The translations under genes and the position numbers were made by a program. Positions 35,345-43,600 of a stretch of DNA of 45,844 nucleotides are shown here, in pieces. Under the pieces are notes generated by a model. The model had not been told where the DNA came from. It did no database searches and saw only the letters and a list, made by a program, of their open reading frames with translations. The DNA is from Candidatus Eiseniibacteriota bacterium (GTDB taxonomy: Bacteria; Eisenbacteria; RBG-16-71-46): the NCBI GenBank assembly GCA_025360715.1, contig JANYBS010000022.1, positions 1 to 45,844 on the forward strand, in the 5' to 3' direction. Numbering within the stretch: the stretch's first letter is position 1; every line of letters starts with the position of its first letter.

Positions 35345-36307
35345 TCACGTTCGTTCTCCTTCGAGTTCCGCGCGGAGCTTCTGGAACGACGCGAAGCGCC
35401 GTTTGTGGATCTCGCCGCGCTCGAGCGCGCCATGCAGCGCGCAGCCCGGTTCGCGGTCGTGCCTGCAGTCGCCGAAGCGGCACTGGCCCAGCAAGTGCTG
35501 CCACTCGGGGTAATACTCCTCCAGCGTGCTGCCGTCCACTCCCCAGAGCCCGAACGCCCGCACCCCCGGCGTGTCGATGAGCTCCGTCCCCTGCCCCAGC
35601 CGCAGCAGCAGCGCCGCGGTGGTGGTGTGGCGGCCCTTGCCGGTGGTCTCGTTGACCTCGCCCTGTAGCAGTTCGTGGCCCGGCGCCAAGCGCGCCAGCA
35701 GCGTGCTCTTGCCTACGCCCGAGTGGCCCACGAAGAGCGAGCGCTTGCCGCGCGTGGTGGCCTCCAACACGTCGACGCCACGGCCCGTCGCCGCGCACAT
35801 GGCATGGCCGGTGATGCCGGCAGCGGCGTAGTCCGCAAGGATCTCGCTGGCCTCGGCCTCTTCGCCCAGATCGGTCTTGTTGAGCGCGAGCACCGCCGGG
35901 ATGCCGGCGTACGCCGCCTGCACGAACACGCGGTCGACGAGGCCCGGCTTGAAGTCGGGGCGGCGCAGCGAGGCCACGACCACGACCTGGTCCACGTCGG
36001 CGGCGACCACCTGCTCGAGCGGACGCTCGCCGCTGGCGCGTCGCGAGAACGCGCACCGGCGTGGCGCGACGGCCTCGACCATGGCGCGCTCGCCTTCCCA
36101 CGCGAGCGTCACGCGGTCGCCCACGACCACGGCGTTGCCGAGCGACTTCTTCTTGCCCATGAGCTTGCCGCGCGCGATCGCGATGAACTCGTGGCCATCT
36201 TCGCCCAGCAGCGCGATGCCGCCGAAATCCACCCTGCGCACGACCGCCTGCAGCGGCCATGTCTGCTCCGGCGCGCGCGTCTGCTCCGGCGCGTCGTTCA
36301 GTTCCAC
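35345..36307 (-). CDS. rsgA: Ribosome small-subunit-dependent GTPase A
   Basis: 320 residues, circularly permuted GTPase that helps 30S maturation. OB-fold N-terminus, then G4 NKTD (143-146) before G1 GHSGVGKS (194-201), G2/T motif GKGRHTTT (224-231) and G3 DTPG (245-248), the permuted order of RsgA. The C-terminal zinc site is C276, C281, H283, C289. The start is GTG 36307, overlapping the histidine kinase stop by 10 nt and preceded by GGGAGC. A repeated PEQT near the N-terminus (8-16) is an oddity outside the conserved fold. Confidence 0.96.
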   Translation of the reverse strand: MELNDAPEQTRAPEQTWPLQAVVRRVDFGGIALLGEDGHEFIAIARGKLMGKKKSLGNAVVVGDRVTLAWEGERAMVEAVAPRRCAFSRRASGERPLEQVVAADVDQVVVVASLRRPDFKPGLVDRVFVQAAYAGIPAVLALNKTDLGEEAEASEILADYAAAGITGHAMCAATGRGVDVLEATTRGKRSLFVGHSGVGKSTLLARLAPGHELLQGEVNETTGKGRHTTTAALLLRLGQGTELIDTPGVRAFGLWGVDGSTLEEYYPEWQHLLGQCRFGDCRHDREPGCALHGALERGEIHKRRFASFQKLRAELEGERT

Positions 36308-37728
36308 GCTCCCGGTCCGCGAAGGGGCAGGACGATCTTGAAACGCGCGCCCTCTCCGACCTTGCTCTCGACCGTGATGCGGCCGCCGTGATTCTCGACA
36401 GTGCGATGGCTCGTGGACAAGCCGAATCCATGGCCGTCAGGCTTGGTCGTGAACATGAACTCGAACATGCGGTTCAGGTGCTCCGGCTTGATCCCCGGGC
36501 CACTGTCGGCCACCTCGACCCGCGCGCTCTTGCCAGGCTCATCGAGCTTGGTGCTGACGCTGATGACCTTGGGCTTTTCCTGCGACGCCATGGCGTCGGC
36601 AGCATTCACGAAGAGGTTGATGAAGACTCCCTGGATCTGACCGACGTCGCCGCGCAGTTCGGGCAGGGCGGGATCGAGATCCACATCCCACTCCACACTG
36701 CGGAAGCGTGATTCGCCCTTCACGAATTCGATCGTGCTCATGAGCAGGGCGTTCAGGTCCATCGGTTCCGCGTTGACCTTGTTGCGAGTGTAGTCCATGA
36801 GGCCCTTGGAGAGCACCCCCATGCGCTTGGACTGCTCCAGGATGATCTGCGAGTGCCGCGATGCATTCTCGAACTTCTGCCGCTCGGCATCCTTGATGAG
36901 CATCTGTGCGCGGGCCGTGATGGCGACCAGATGGTTGTTCATCTCATGGCCGATACCCGCCGCGAGCTCACCCTTGGCGGCGAAGACGGCGTTGCGCAGG
37001 TTCTGCTCCTCCGCCTTCTTGAGCTCGAGGTAGCGGCGGTCCGACTGGTAGATCATGAAGAGCGGCGCATAGAAGAGCAGCACGCCGGGGTAACCGATCG
37101 CCGTGTACGAGATGACCATGAGTGGCACCAGCAGGAACGCCGCGGCGTCGACCTCGAGGCGCGCCAGGTAGAGCCAGTCCTCACGGACGACACGCCACCA
37201 GCCACGCTCATTCGACGACCACGCCACGGCGAGGGCGACCATGCCGCGGTTCACCGCGTAGTACGCGAGCACCAGGCCGATGAACGGCAGCACCAGCGTG
37301 GTCGCAGCCGCGCGGTCGAGCGCCACGCCGCCGGGGCCCGATGGCAACGCCAGCCGGCCGCCGAGCGCCAGGAACGCCGCGCTCGAGAGCCAGGCGGCAA
37401 CCGAGATCTGCGCGGCATTGAACACCGCGCGGATCCCCGGCTTGCGCTGCACGAACAAGTCGCCGAGCAACGTGCTCGTCATGCTGACCCAGATGCCAGC
37501 CGACGATCCGAAGAGCACGATCGCCGAGAGCCCCGCCGTGGACGAGAGACTCACGGTCGAGTCGCCCGCCATGGTGGCGCTCCACATGGTCTCGGAAACG
37601 AGACAGATCACGATCCACGCGACCAGATGTCCCCACTGGGTGGCGAACGCCGGCGGCACGTGGGTGCCGAGCAAGGCCAGAGCGGCCACGATCGTGGCCA
37701 CGAGGAACACGCGAAAGCGCCGACTCAT
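36298..37728 (-). CDS. Membrane sensor histidine kinase
   Basis: 476 residues. The N-terminal sensor is all-membrane: about eight hydrophobic helices within 1-230, MASE1-like, with no visible periplasmic domain. Cytosolic kinase: phospho-acceptor H261 in AAGIGHEMNNHLVAI (the HxxxN form GHEMNN), N box NLFVNAADAM, G1 DSGPGI, F box FMFTTKPDGHGFGL. GHEINNPL/HEMNNHL kinases often work with atypical regulators. No response regulator gene lies within the window. The ATG at 37728 overlaps the dgcA stop as ATGA; the longer frame to 38208 is a shadow in that gene. Confidence 0.9.
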   Translation of the reverse strand: MSRRFRVFLVATIVAALALLGTHVPPAFATQWGHLVAWIVICLVSETMWSATMAGDSTVSLSSTAGLSAIVLFGSSAGIWVSMTSTLLGDLFVQRKPGIRAVFNAAQISVAAWLSSAAFLALGGRLALPSGPGGVALDRAAATTLVLPFIGLVLAYYAVNRGMVALAVAWSSNERGWWRVVREDWLYLARLEVDAAAFLLVPLMVISYTAIGYPGVLLFYAPLFMIYQSDRRYLELKKAEEQNLRNAVFAAKGELAAGIGHEMNNHLVAITARAQMLIKDAERQKFENASRHSQIILEQSKRMGVLSKGLMDYTRNKVNAEPMDLNALLMSTIEFVKGESRFRSVEWDVDLDPALPELRGDVGQIQGVFINLFVNAADAMASQEKPKVISVSTKLDEPGKSARVEVADSGPGIKPEHLNRMFEFMFTTKPDGHGFGLSTSHRTVENHGGRITVESKVGEGARFKIVLPLRGPGAWN

Positions 37729-38753
37729 GCGCGCGAGCCTGCCACGGCCGGCGTCACGCCAAGGCCCGGCGCATCCGAAAGCGCGATTCCCCCCTGCTCG
37801 CCCGGCGCACCCGCGAAGGGATCGTCGGCGATGAGCCAGTGGCCATCGAGGTCGAGGTAGTCGGCGAGCGGTGCGAGCTGCGCGGCGGCGGAGAGCGCCA
37901 GCGAGCTCTCGACCATGGAGCCGAGCATGACCTGCATGCCATGCGCGCGCGCCGCGTGGATCATGCGCAGCGCCTCGCGGATACCGCCGGTCTTCATGAG
38001 CTTGAGGTTCACACCGTCGACGCGGCCGGCGAGCCGGGCGATGTCGGCCAGATGGTGGCAGCTCTCGTCGGCGAAGACCGGGATCGGGCTGCGCGCGCGC
38101 ACGAACGCAAGGCCGTCCAGGTCTTCGCGCGCGACCGGCTGCTCCACGAGCTCGATACGCAGCGGCGCGATCTCGTGCAGCACCCGCACCGCGCTCGCGG
38201 CATCCCACGCGGCATTCGCGTCCACCTGGATGCGGCCGTCATAGTGAGCGCGCACGCGACGCAGGTTCTCCACGTCGCCGGGGCCGCCGAGTTTGACCTT
38301 GATGGCCGGGAAGGCTTTCACCGTCTCGAGCTTCGCGAGCATCTCGGCCTGCTCGGCCATGCCGAGCGTCACGCACGACACTGGCGTCTGCGCTCGGTCC
38401 AGTCCCAGCATCTTCCACACGGGCATGCCGAGTTTCTTGCCCTGCCAGTCGTAGAGCGCCATCTCGAGCGCGGCGTGCGCGGCATCATGTCCGGCGAGGG
38501 TGGCCGTGCAGCGAGCGTGAATCGCCTCGAGCGCGAAGGGATCGTCGCCGATCGCAGGCGCCCACGCGTCGAGCGCGACGGCCACCGTCTCGGGCGACTC
38601 GCCGTAGTAGCGCGACGGCGCAGCTTCGCCCAGACCCTCGATGCCCTCGTGCGTGAACCTCACGAGCGTGTTGCGCTGGACCGACTTGCCGCCACGTGCG
38701 ATGCGGAACTCGAAGATCGTGCGCAGCTCGAGCGGTTCATGCCGCACCGGCAT
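37725..38753 (-). CDS. dgcA: Enolase-superfamily racemase/epimerase, DgcA-like (N-acetyl-D-Glu racemase or dipeptide epimerase)
   Basis: 342 residues of the muconate-lactonizing/dipeptide-epimerase branch. Catalytic KxK is K152-V-K154 (AIKVKLGG); metal ligands D178 (VDANAAW), E204 (VEQP), D229 (ADES); the opposing base is K251 (NLKLMKTGG). SMVESS near 270-280 is typical of Ala-Glu epimerases. Because the gene just upstream is a DUF1611/DgcN, the pair matches the DgcN-DgcA pathway in which D-Glu is N-acetylated and then racemised to N-acetyl-L-Glu. L-Ala-D/L-Glu epimerase is the main alternative. Its ATG overlaps the dgcN stop by 17 nt. Confidence 0.85.
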   Translation of the reverse strand: MPVRHEPLELRTIFEFRIARGGKSVQRNTLVRFTHEGIEGLGEAAPSRYYGESPETVAVALDAWAPAIGDDPFALEAIHARCTATLAGHDAAHAALEMALYDWQGKKLGMPVWKMLGLDRAQTPVSCVTLGMAEQAEMLAKLETVKAFPAIKVKLGGPGDVENLRRVRAHYDGRIQVDANAAWDAASAVRVLHEIAPLRIELVEQPVAREDLDGLAFVRARSPIPVFADESCHHLADIARLAGRVDGVNLKLMKTGGIREALRMIHAARAHGMQVMLGSMVESSLALSAAAQLAPLADYLDLDGHWLIADDPFAGAPGEQGGIALSDAPGLGVTPAVAGSRA

Positions 38754-39819
38754 CGCGCCTCCGCTCCTCGCAGCGGCGCGCGATCACCTGCGCCAGAGGT
38801 TCCGCGTTGAAGCGCACCGGGTCCACGATCGGCAGCCCGGTGAGCTGGTTGGCATGCTCGAGCGCGCGCTTGGCTTCGGTCTCATCGAGGGTGGTCGTGT
38901 TCAGTGCCACGCCCAGCACGCGCGCGGGCTGCACCCAGCCAGCCGCACGCTCGTAGTCGCGGATGAGTTCGCTGAGCGACTTGATGCGCGGCGCAGGTCC
39001 GGCCTCGCTCACCCGCAGGTGCGTGCGGCCGGCCGCGTGGCAGAGCACCATGGCGTCGGCACACGCGCCGTGCATGAGGCCCAGCGTCACGCCCGAATAC
39101 GCCGGATGATGGAGCGCGCCCTGGCCCTCGACGATCACCACGTCGGCATCGCGCGCCGCCTCGATCACCAGCTCTTCGGTGAAGCCCGCGACGAAATCGC
39201 TCACGACCGCATCGACGGCCACGCCGTGATCGGCGATCAGGATGCCGGTCTGGCCCGTAGCCACGAACTTCGCGCGCAGCCCCATGGCCGTGAGCGCCTG
39301 CTTCAGCTCGAGCGACGTGGTCATCTTGCCCACGTTGCAATCGCTGCCAACCGTGAGCAGGACCATCGCGTCGACCGCGGCAGCACGCCGCGACGCGATC
39401 GGCCGGCGCGCCGGCGAGCGGCGCACGTCGTGGATCGTGCAGCCCTTGGACGCGGCGAGCGTCGCCAACTCGAGGTCGTCCGCCAGGAACTGATGGAGCC
39501 CGGAGAAGATGTCCCAGCCGCGCAGCAGCGCCTCCGCGACCGTCTGCCGCCACGAGGACGGCAGCGTTCCACCCTGCGGCGCGACGCCGATCACCAGGCC
39601 ATCGGCCTCGAATGCTGCGGCAGCCTCGAGGTTCGCGACCACGGGGATATCGCCGCCCACTCCCACGCACGACCGCGACGTGCGGCCGGCCTTGGTGGAG
39701 TCGATGACTGCGACCACTTCCTCGGGCCGGTACCGCAACAGACCGACTGCCGTCTTCGCATCGGACGCGGAGAAGCTTCCCTCCGCCAGCAGCGCCAACC
39801 GTCTCGGCTTGCCCAGCAT
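38737..39819 (-). CDS. dgcN: DUF1611 P-loop protein, DgcN-like N-acetyltransferase
   Basis: 360 residues of the DUF1611 family: an N-terminal Rossmann-like part (1-150) and a C-terminal P-loop-like part with LLTVGSDCNVGKMTTSLEL (about 154-172), VIVEGQGALHHPAYSGVTL and VLGVALNT. The family had no function until DgcN of Pseudoalteromonas was described as a D-glutamate N-acetyltransferase paired with DgcA; I transfer that role on the basis of the identical neighbour pair, not of sequence comparison. It starts 13 nt after the bshA stop. Confidence 0.75.
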   Translation of the reverse strand: MLGKPRRLALLAEGSFSASDAKTAVGLLRYRPEEVVAVIDSTKAGRTSRSCVGVGGDIPVVANLEAAAAFEADGLVIGVAPQGGTLPSSWRQTVAEALLRGWDIFSGLHQFLADDLELATLAASKGCTIHDVRRSPARRPIASRRAAAVDAMVLLTVGSDCNVGKMTTSLELKQALTAMGLRAKFVATGQTGILIADHGVAVDAVVSDFVAGFTEELVIEAARDADVVIVEGQGALHHPAYSGVTLGLMHGACADAMVLCHAAGRTHLRVSEAGPAPRIKSLSELIRDYERAAGWVQPARVLGVALNTTTLDETEAKRALEHANQLTGLPIVDPVRFNAEPLAQVIARRCEERRRDAGAA

Positions 39820-39832
39820 GGATCCCTTCCGC

Positions 39833-41041
39833 TCAGCGAAGCGACTCGTAGACCCGCACGTACCGCTGGACCATCTCCTCCGCGCTGAACCGCTCGCGCG
39901 CGACTCGACGGCCGCGGCGGCCCATGGTCCGGCGCAGCTGCTCGTTCGTGAGCAGTTTCAGCGACGACTCCACGTAACCGGCCACGTTCCCGGGGTCGTG
40001 CAAGAACCCGGTGAAGCCATGCTCGACCACCTCCGGGATGCCGCCGGCATTCGAGGCGACGACGGGCACTTCGGCACTCATGGCTTCGAGGGCCACGAGG
40101 CCGAAGCTCTCGGAGGAGCTCGGCAATAAGAAGATATCGGCCAACGGGAGCAGCTCCTCCATACAGTCCTGATTGCCCAGGAAGAGGACGTCGCGGTGCA
40201 CGCCCAGCTCGCGGGCGAGCTGCTCCGCCCCCGCCTTCTCCGGGCCGTCGCCGACCAGGACCAGCTTGGACGGGATGCGGCGGCGGACTTCAGCGAAAGT
40301 CTGGATGATCACCGGTATATTCTTGACCGCACGGAAGTTAGACGCGTGCATAAGAACCTTGGTGCCGGGCGCGGCCAGACTCAGGCGACCCCGCCTCCGG
40401 GGCGTGAATACGGCGGGGTCGACGAAGTTGTAGATGACCTCGATCGGCTGGGTGGCCCCGAAGGTGGACTCCGCCTTCTCTTTCAGATAGGTGCTCACCG
40501 CGGTGATGCGGTCGCTCGATTGCATGCTGAACTGCGTCACGCGGAAGTACGCCGGCTCGGCGCCGATCACCGTGATGTCGGTACCGTGCAGTGTGGTGAC
40601 CACACTCAGCTGGCGCGGCAGCATGATCTGCTTGGCCAGGTAGGCGCTCGTCGCGAACGGCATCGCGTAGTGCACGTGCAGGACGTCCAGGTGATGGTTC
40701 TCAGCGACTTCGACCATCTTGGTCGCGAGCGCCAGGTTCGATGGCGCTTCGTCGAACACCGGGTAGAAGGCCGGCGAGGACTCGTGGAAGTACACGTTCG
40801 ATTCGAAGCTGCGCAAGCGGAAGGGCAATCGCGAGGCGATGAAGTGCACCTCGTAACCGCGGCGCGCGAGTTCGAGTCCCAGCTCGCTCGCCACGACACC
40901 ACTGCCGCCGAAGTGCGCGTAGCAGCTGATGCCGATCCGGATCGGCCGGCGCTTGGCGCGGCGTTTGGCAGCAGCGTGCGCCTTGTCTGCGGCCGCCGAT
41001 GCCTTGGTCGCCTTCTTCTTACCGGCCACGGCCCTCTTCAT
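39833..41041 (-). CDS. bshA: BshA, N-acetyl-alpha-D-glucosaminyl L-malate synthase
   Basis: 402 residues, GT4 glycosyltransferase for the first step of bacillithiol synthesis (UDP-GlcNAc plus L-malate). BshA markers: [40 protein letters not shown] (a region normally near EVxxYPLF), [44 protein letters not shown] and EX7E in [12 protein letters not shown]. An unusual N-terminal extension (8-33) is almost only Lys, Arg, Ala, Ser and Thr, like a histone H1 tail; typical BshA begins at about residue 34 here. The ATG at 41041 overlaps the bshB1 stop as ATGA. Confidence 0.93.
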   Translation of the reverse strand: MKRAVAGKKKATKASAAADKAHAAAKRRAKRRPIRIGISCYAHFGGSGVVASELGLELARRGYEVHFIASRLPFRLRSFESNVYFHESSPAFYPVFDEAPSNLALATKMVEVAENHHLDVLHVHYAMPFATSAYLAKQIMLPRQLSVVTTLHGTDITVIGAEPAYFRVTQFSMQSSDRITAVSTYLKEKAESTFGATQPIEVIYNFVDPAVFTPRRRGRLSLAAPGTKVLMHASNFRAVKNIPVIIQTFAEVRRRIPSKLVLVGDGPEKAGAEQLARELGVHRDVLFLGNQDCMEELLPLADIFLLPSSSESFGLVALEAMSAEVPVVASNAGGIPEVVEHGFTGFLHDPGNVAGYVESSLKLLTNEQLRRTMGRRGRRVARERFSAEEMVQRYVRVYESLR

Positions 41042-41757
41042 CTGTCGCCCCTCCGTGCCCCCAGCAGCGCGCGTGGATCGCCCAGCACGATCGGACCGCG
41101 AAGGCGGTAAGCTTCGCCATACATCGCTCCCGCCACCGCGCCGAAGACGCGGCCTCGGCCCTCGACCTCGCCCAGGAAGCCTGGCGCCGTCAGGTACGTG
41201 CCCGGTCCCGCCGCGGGATCGAGCTGGCTCTTGTGCTCGCGCAGGGCCGCCATGCGCTTCTCCCATACCGCCGACACGTCGACCACCAGGTTGGGGCTCG
41301 CCGTGCCGCGATAGAGCGCGTACAGCAGCCGCTCGGGACGCCAGCGCTCGAGCGATGCGGGATAGCGCGCAAGGCCCGACAAGTAGCAGGCGCGTGTCAC
41401 CAGTTCGGAGGACTCCACGTGATCGGGATGCGGATCGGCGCGGTCGGGCGCGACCACGAGCCGCGGCCGGAAGCGCCGCAGGCATTCGACCACCGCGCGC
41501 AGCTGCTCGCGGTCGGTGCGGTCCAGGCCGCCATCGGGCAGCGCGAGCGTGCTGCGATGCGCCACACCCAGTTGCTTCGCCGCGGCCTCGGCCTCGGCGG
41601 CGCGTATCTCGACGGTGCCGCGCGTGCCCAGCTCGCCACGCGTGAGATCGATGATGCCGACCGCCATCCCCGAAGCCGCGAGCAGGGCCGCGAGGCCGCC
41701 GCTCGTGAGCTCGACATCATCGGGGTGCGAGCCGAAGAACAGTGCCTCGAGTTCCAC
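41038..41757 (-). CDS. bshB1: BshB1, GlcNAc-malate deacetylase for bacillithiol synthesis
   Basis: 239 residues of the LmbE/PIG-L zinc deacetylase family, second step of bacillithiol synthesis. Zinc and catalytic residues: H11-P-D-D14 (GSHPDDVEL) and DPHPDH (108-113). IDLTRGELGTRGT and KSQLDP are typical BshB1 blocks. GTG start directly after the bshC stop (TGAGTG), no gap. Confidence 0.95.
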   Translation of the reverse strand: MELEALFFGSHPDDVELTSGGLAALLAASGMAVGIIDLTRGELGTRGTVEIRAAEAEAAAKQLGVAHRSTLALPDGGLDRTDREQLRAVVECLRRFRPRLVVAPDRADPHPDHVESSELVTRACYLSGLARYPASLERWRPERLLYALYRGTASPNLVVDVSAVWEKRMAALREHKSQLDPAAGPGTYLTAPGFLGEVEGRGRVFGAVAGAMYGEAYRLRGPIVLGDPRALLGARRGDR

Positions 41758-43380
41758 TCAAGCCTCCAGCAGGAAGTGCTCGTGCACGCCCTCGGCGGTA
41801 TGGCGGGCATGCTCCGCCGCGAGGACGCAGAGATCGCCGACGACGGCGGAGCCGCGCCGGGCGATCGGATCGAGCGACGCCAGGCGCCGCTCCTGAAGCT
41901 TGCCACCCGGCAGTAGCACATAGCGCAGCCGCCGCCACGCGGGATGATCTTTGTCGAGCTTGCCCTTGACCTTGCCGACGAGCCCTTCGTGCAACCGGGA
42001 GAACTGGAAGTCCACCTTACCGCGCGCCGACTCCACCATCTGCGGCAGGCTCGGATCGAGCGAGCGCGAGGCATGCGCGAAACGCTCGAGCCCGTCCATG
42101 GCCGCCGCGCGCGCCTGCGTGAGCTCTTGCTCGAGCGCGGCAGGAATCTGAAGTGTCGCGACCTCGTTGATCACCGCATCGGTCTGCGCGACCACCCGCC
42201 ACGCCAGGGCACCGCTCGCCTCAAGGAGCTTGCACGCTTCGGCCGGCATCCACGTGGCACCGAAACGCGGCACCGGCACTGCGGGCTGCACGCCCACGCC
42301 TTCGAAGACCTCGCGCAGTTGAGCCAGATAGGCGATCTCGCCGGGCCCGCACGCCATGGCGACCGTCGGAAAGACGCCGTCCTGCACCGCGGGACGCATC
42401 GCGACGCTCGGGCTGAGCGTGACGTCCGCGCCATGCGCCAAGGCCTCGGCGGCCGCGATCTTGACGCGCCGGCCGCCCTGCACCTGGAAGACGAACGAAT
42501 CGAGCGACGCATCGCTGAGCGGATGCTTGCCGCAGAGCGACTCGAGCCGGGCACCCGCCGCCTTGGCCGCAGCCTCGAGCGCGGGCGCGTTCGCCAGGTA
42601 GCGATCGAGGATCACGCGCGCGGCCGTGCGGAACTCGGGCAGGCGCGGGTCGACCACGACAAGGCCAGCATCGGCGAAGAGCTGCAGCATGAGCGCGCTC
42701 GTCGCCTCGCCCAGGTCGCGCGCGTTCGCGCTGGCGCGCTGCCAAAGCGCGCGCGCGTCGGCCTCGCCGGCCAGACCTGCGTAGAACACCAGGGCCTCTT
42801 GCGTGACTGTGGCGACTGCGGCGATCGTGATGTCGCCGACCAAGCCACCGTCGACATGCACGTCACCCGGCAAGTTCACGTCGTGCACGACCGAGTCGAC
42901 ATCCGAGACGCTCACGCCGCGGATCTCATCGAAGTCACTGTCTTCGCCATGCATCCAGTACATCGGTACGCATGGGATCTGCGTGCGCTCGGTGACGACC
43001 GTGGCAAGCCCCACGGCGCCCGCGGTCTTGTGCAGGGAGTACAGCGGCCCACCCAGCGGCGCGGGCTGCTGGCCCGTGACTGACGCCACGGCCTCGCCGC
43101 GCACGAGGCGCTCGAGGTTGGCGAGCGACGCCGGCGATGCACCCAGGCGCTGGTGGTAGGCAGTCATCGCGCGCGCCAACTCGGCACTCAGCGGCGCCCG
43201 CTTGGCCAGCGCAAGCTCGCGCAGGGACTCCGTGTCGCGCCAGGAACGCGCGAAACGCTCACGCGAGAGCACGCCGCCCGAAAGCAGATCGGCGGTGAGC
43301 GAGTCTTGCAGCCGGTCGAACGGCGCTTCGGGACTTGGCAGCGCCCGGCCCAGCACCGTGAGGGTGCGTGCGCTCAACAC
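41758..43380 (-). CDS. bshC: BshC, putative cysteine ligase of bacillithiol synthesis
   Basis: 540 residues from GTG 43380. Third step: adds cysteine to glucosaminyl-malate. BshC features: SVTGQQPAPLGGPLYSLHKTAG (SVTGQQ...GGPLY...K), PMYWMHGEDSDFDEI (the VFWxxxEDHDxxEI block with Asp-Ser for Asp-His), KHPLSDASLDSF, PSVAMRPAVQDGVFPTVAMACGPGEIAYLAQL in pieces, and a C-terminal coiled coil followed by ARHTAEGVHEHFLLEA. The start is preceded by GGGGGCGA; a GTG at 43392 has no ribosome binding site. First gene of the operon. Confidence 0.94.
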   Translation of the reverse strand: MLSARTLTVLGRALPSPEAPFDRLQDSLTADLLSGGVLSRERFARSWRDTESLRELALAKRAPLSAELARAMTAYHQRLGASPASLANLERLVRGEAVASVTGQQPAPLGGPLYSLHKTAGAVGLATVVTERTQIPCVPMYWMHGEDSDFDEIRGVSVSDVDSVVHDVNLPGDVHVDGGLVGDITIAAVATVTQEALVFYAGLAGEADARALWQRASANARDLGEATSALMLQLFADAGLVVVDPRLPEFRTAARVILDRYLANAPALEAAAKAAGARLESLCGKHPLSDASLDSFVFQVQGGRRVKIAAAEALAHGADVTLSPSVAMRPAVQDGVFPTVAMACGPGEIAYLAQLREVFEGVGVQPAVPVPRFGATWMPAEACKLLEASGALAWRVVAQTDAVINEVATLQIPAALEQELTQARAAAMDGLERFAHASRSLDPSLPQMVESARGKVDFQFSRLHEGLVGKVKGKLDKDHPAWRRLRYVLLPGGKLQERRLASLDPIARRGSAVVGDLCVLAAEHARHTAEGVHEHFLLEA

Positions 43381-43445
43381 TCGCCCCCGCACTCGGGGAG
43401 CGACGAGATGAACGGGCGGCAGAAGGCAGGACGGGAAGGGCGCAT
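43374..43445 (-). CDS. Possible 23-residue Cys-containing leader ORF overlapping bshC start
   Basis: ATG 43445 opens 23 codons ending in TGA 43376-43374, which overlaps the bshC GTG start region. The peptide would have cysteines at 9, 19 and 23 and end ECGGEC. It starts just a few nucleotides after the transcription start expected from the promoter at 43455-43484, so it would be read as a leaderless message. Speculative: the peptide is short and arose in a GC-rich region. Confidence 0.2.
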   Translation of the reverse strand: MRPSRPAFCRPFISSLPECGGEC

Positions 43446-43454
43446 GCGGCGAGC

Positions 43455-43484
43455 ATCCTAGAGGGGAGGGCGAAGGGTGGTCAA
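43455..43484 (-). promoter_or_regulatory. bshC: Candidate promoter of the bacillithiol operon
   Basis: TTGACC (43484-43479), 18-nt spacer, TAGGAT (43460-43455) on the minus strand, about 75 nt upstream of the bshC start. The TAxxAT -10 box and position make it the best promoter candidate in the 220-nt gap before bshC. Confidence 0.45.
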
Positions 43485-43577
43485 TGACATGCGAGAGAGA
43501 CAGAAACAGCCCGCCGCGCCCGTAAGCACTGCAGCATGTCTGCGATGCCGCGATGCCGCGCGCGGTGCGGGCCGCGT

Positions 43578-43593
43578 GACCGCCGCGGCGGTC
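43578..43593. repeat. 16-bp perfect palindrome after the CMD-family gene
   Basis: GACCGCCGCGGCGGTC is self-complementary and lies 7 nt after the stop of the gene ending at 43601. It could fold as a 6-bp stem with a 4-nt loop; there is no T tract, so a terminator role is uncertain. Confidence 0.4.
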
Positions 43594-43600
43594 TCGCGCC

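Noticed and set aside
35343-36431. N-terminal extension of the threonine synthase frame
   Set aside because: Overlaps the complete rsgA gene in another frame; the threonine synthase family N-terminus with its zinc ribbon begins at 35342.
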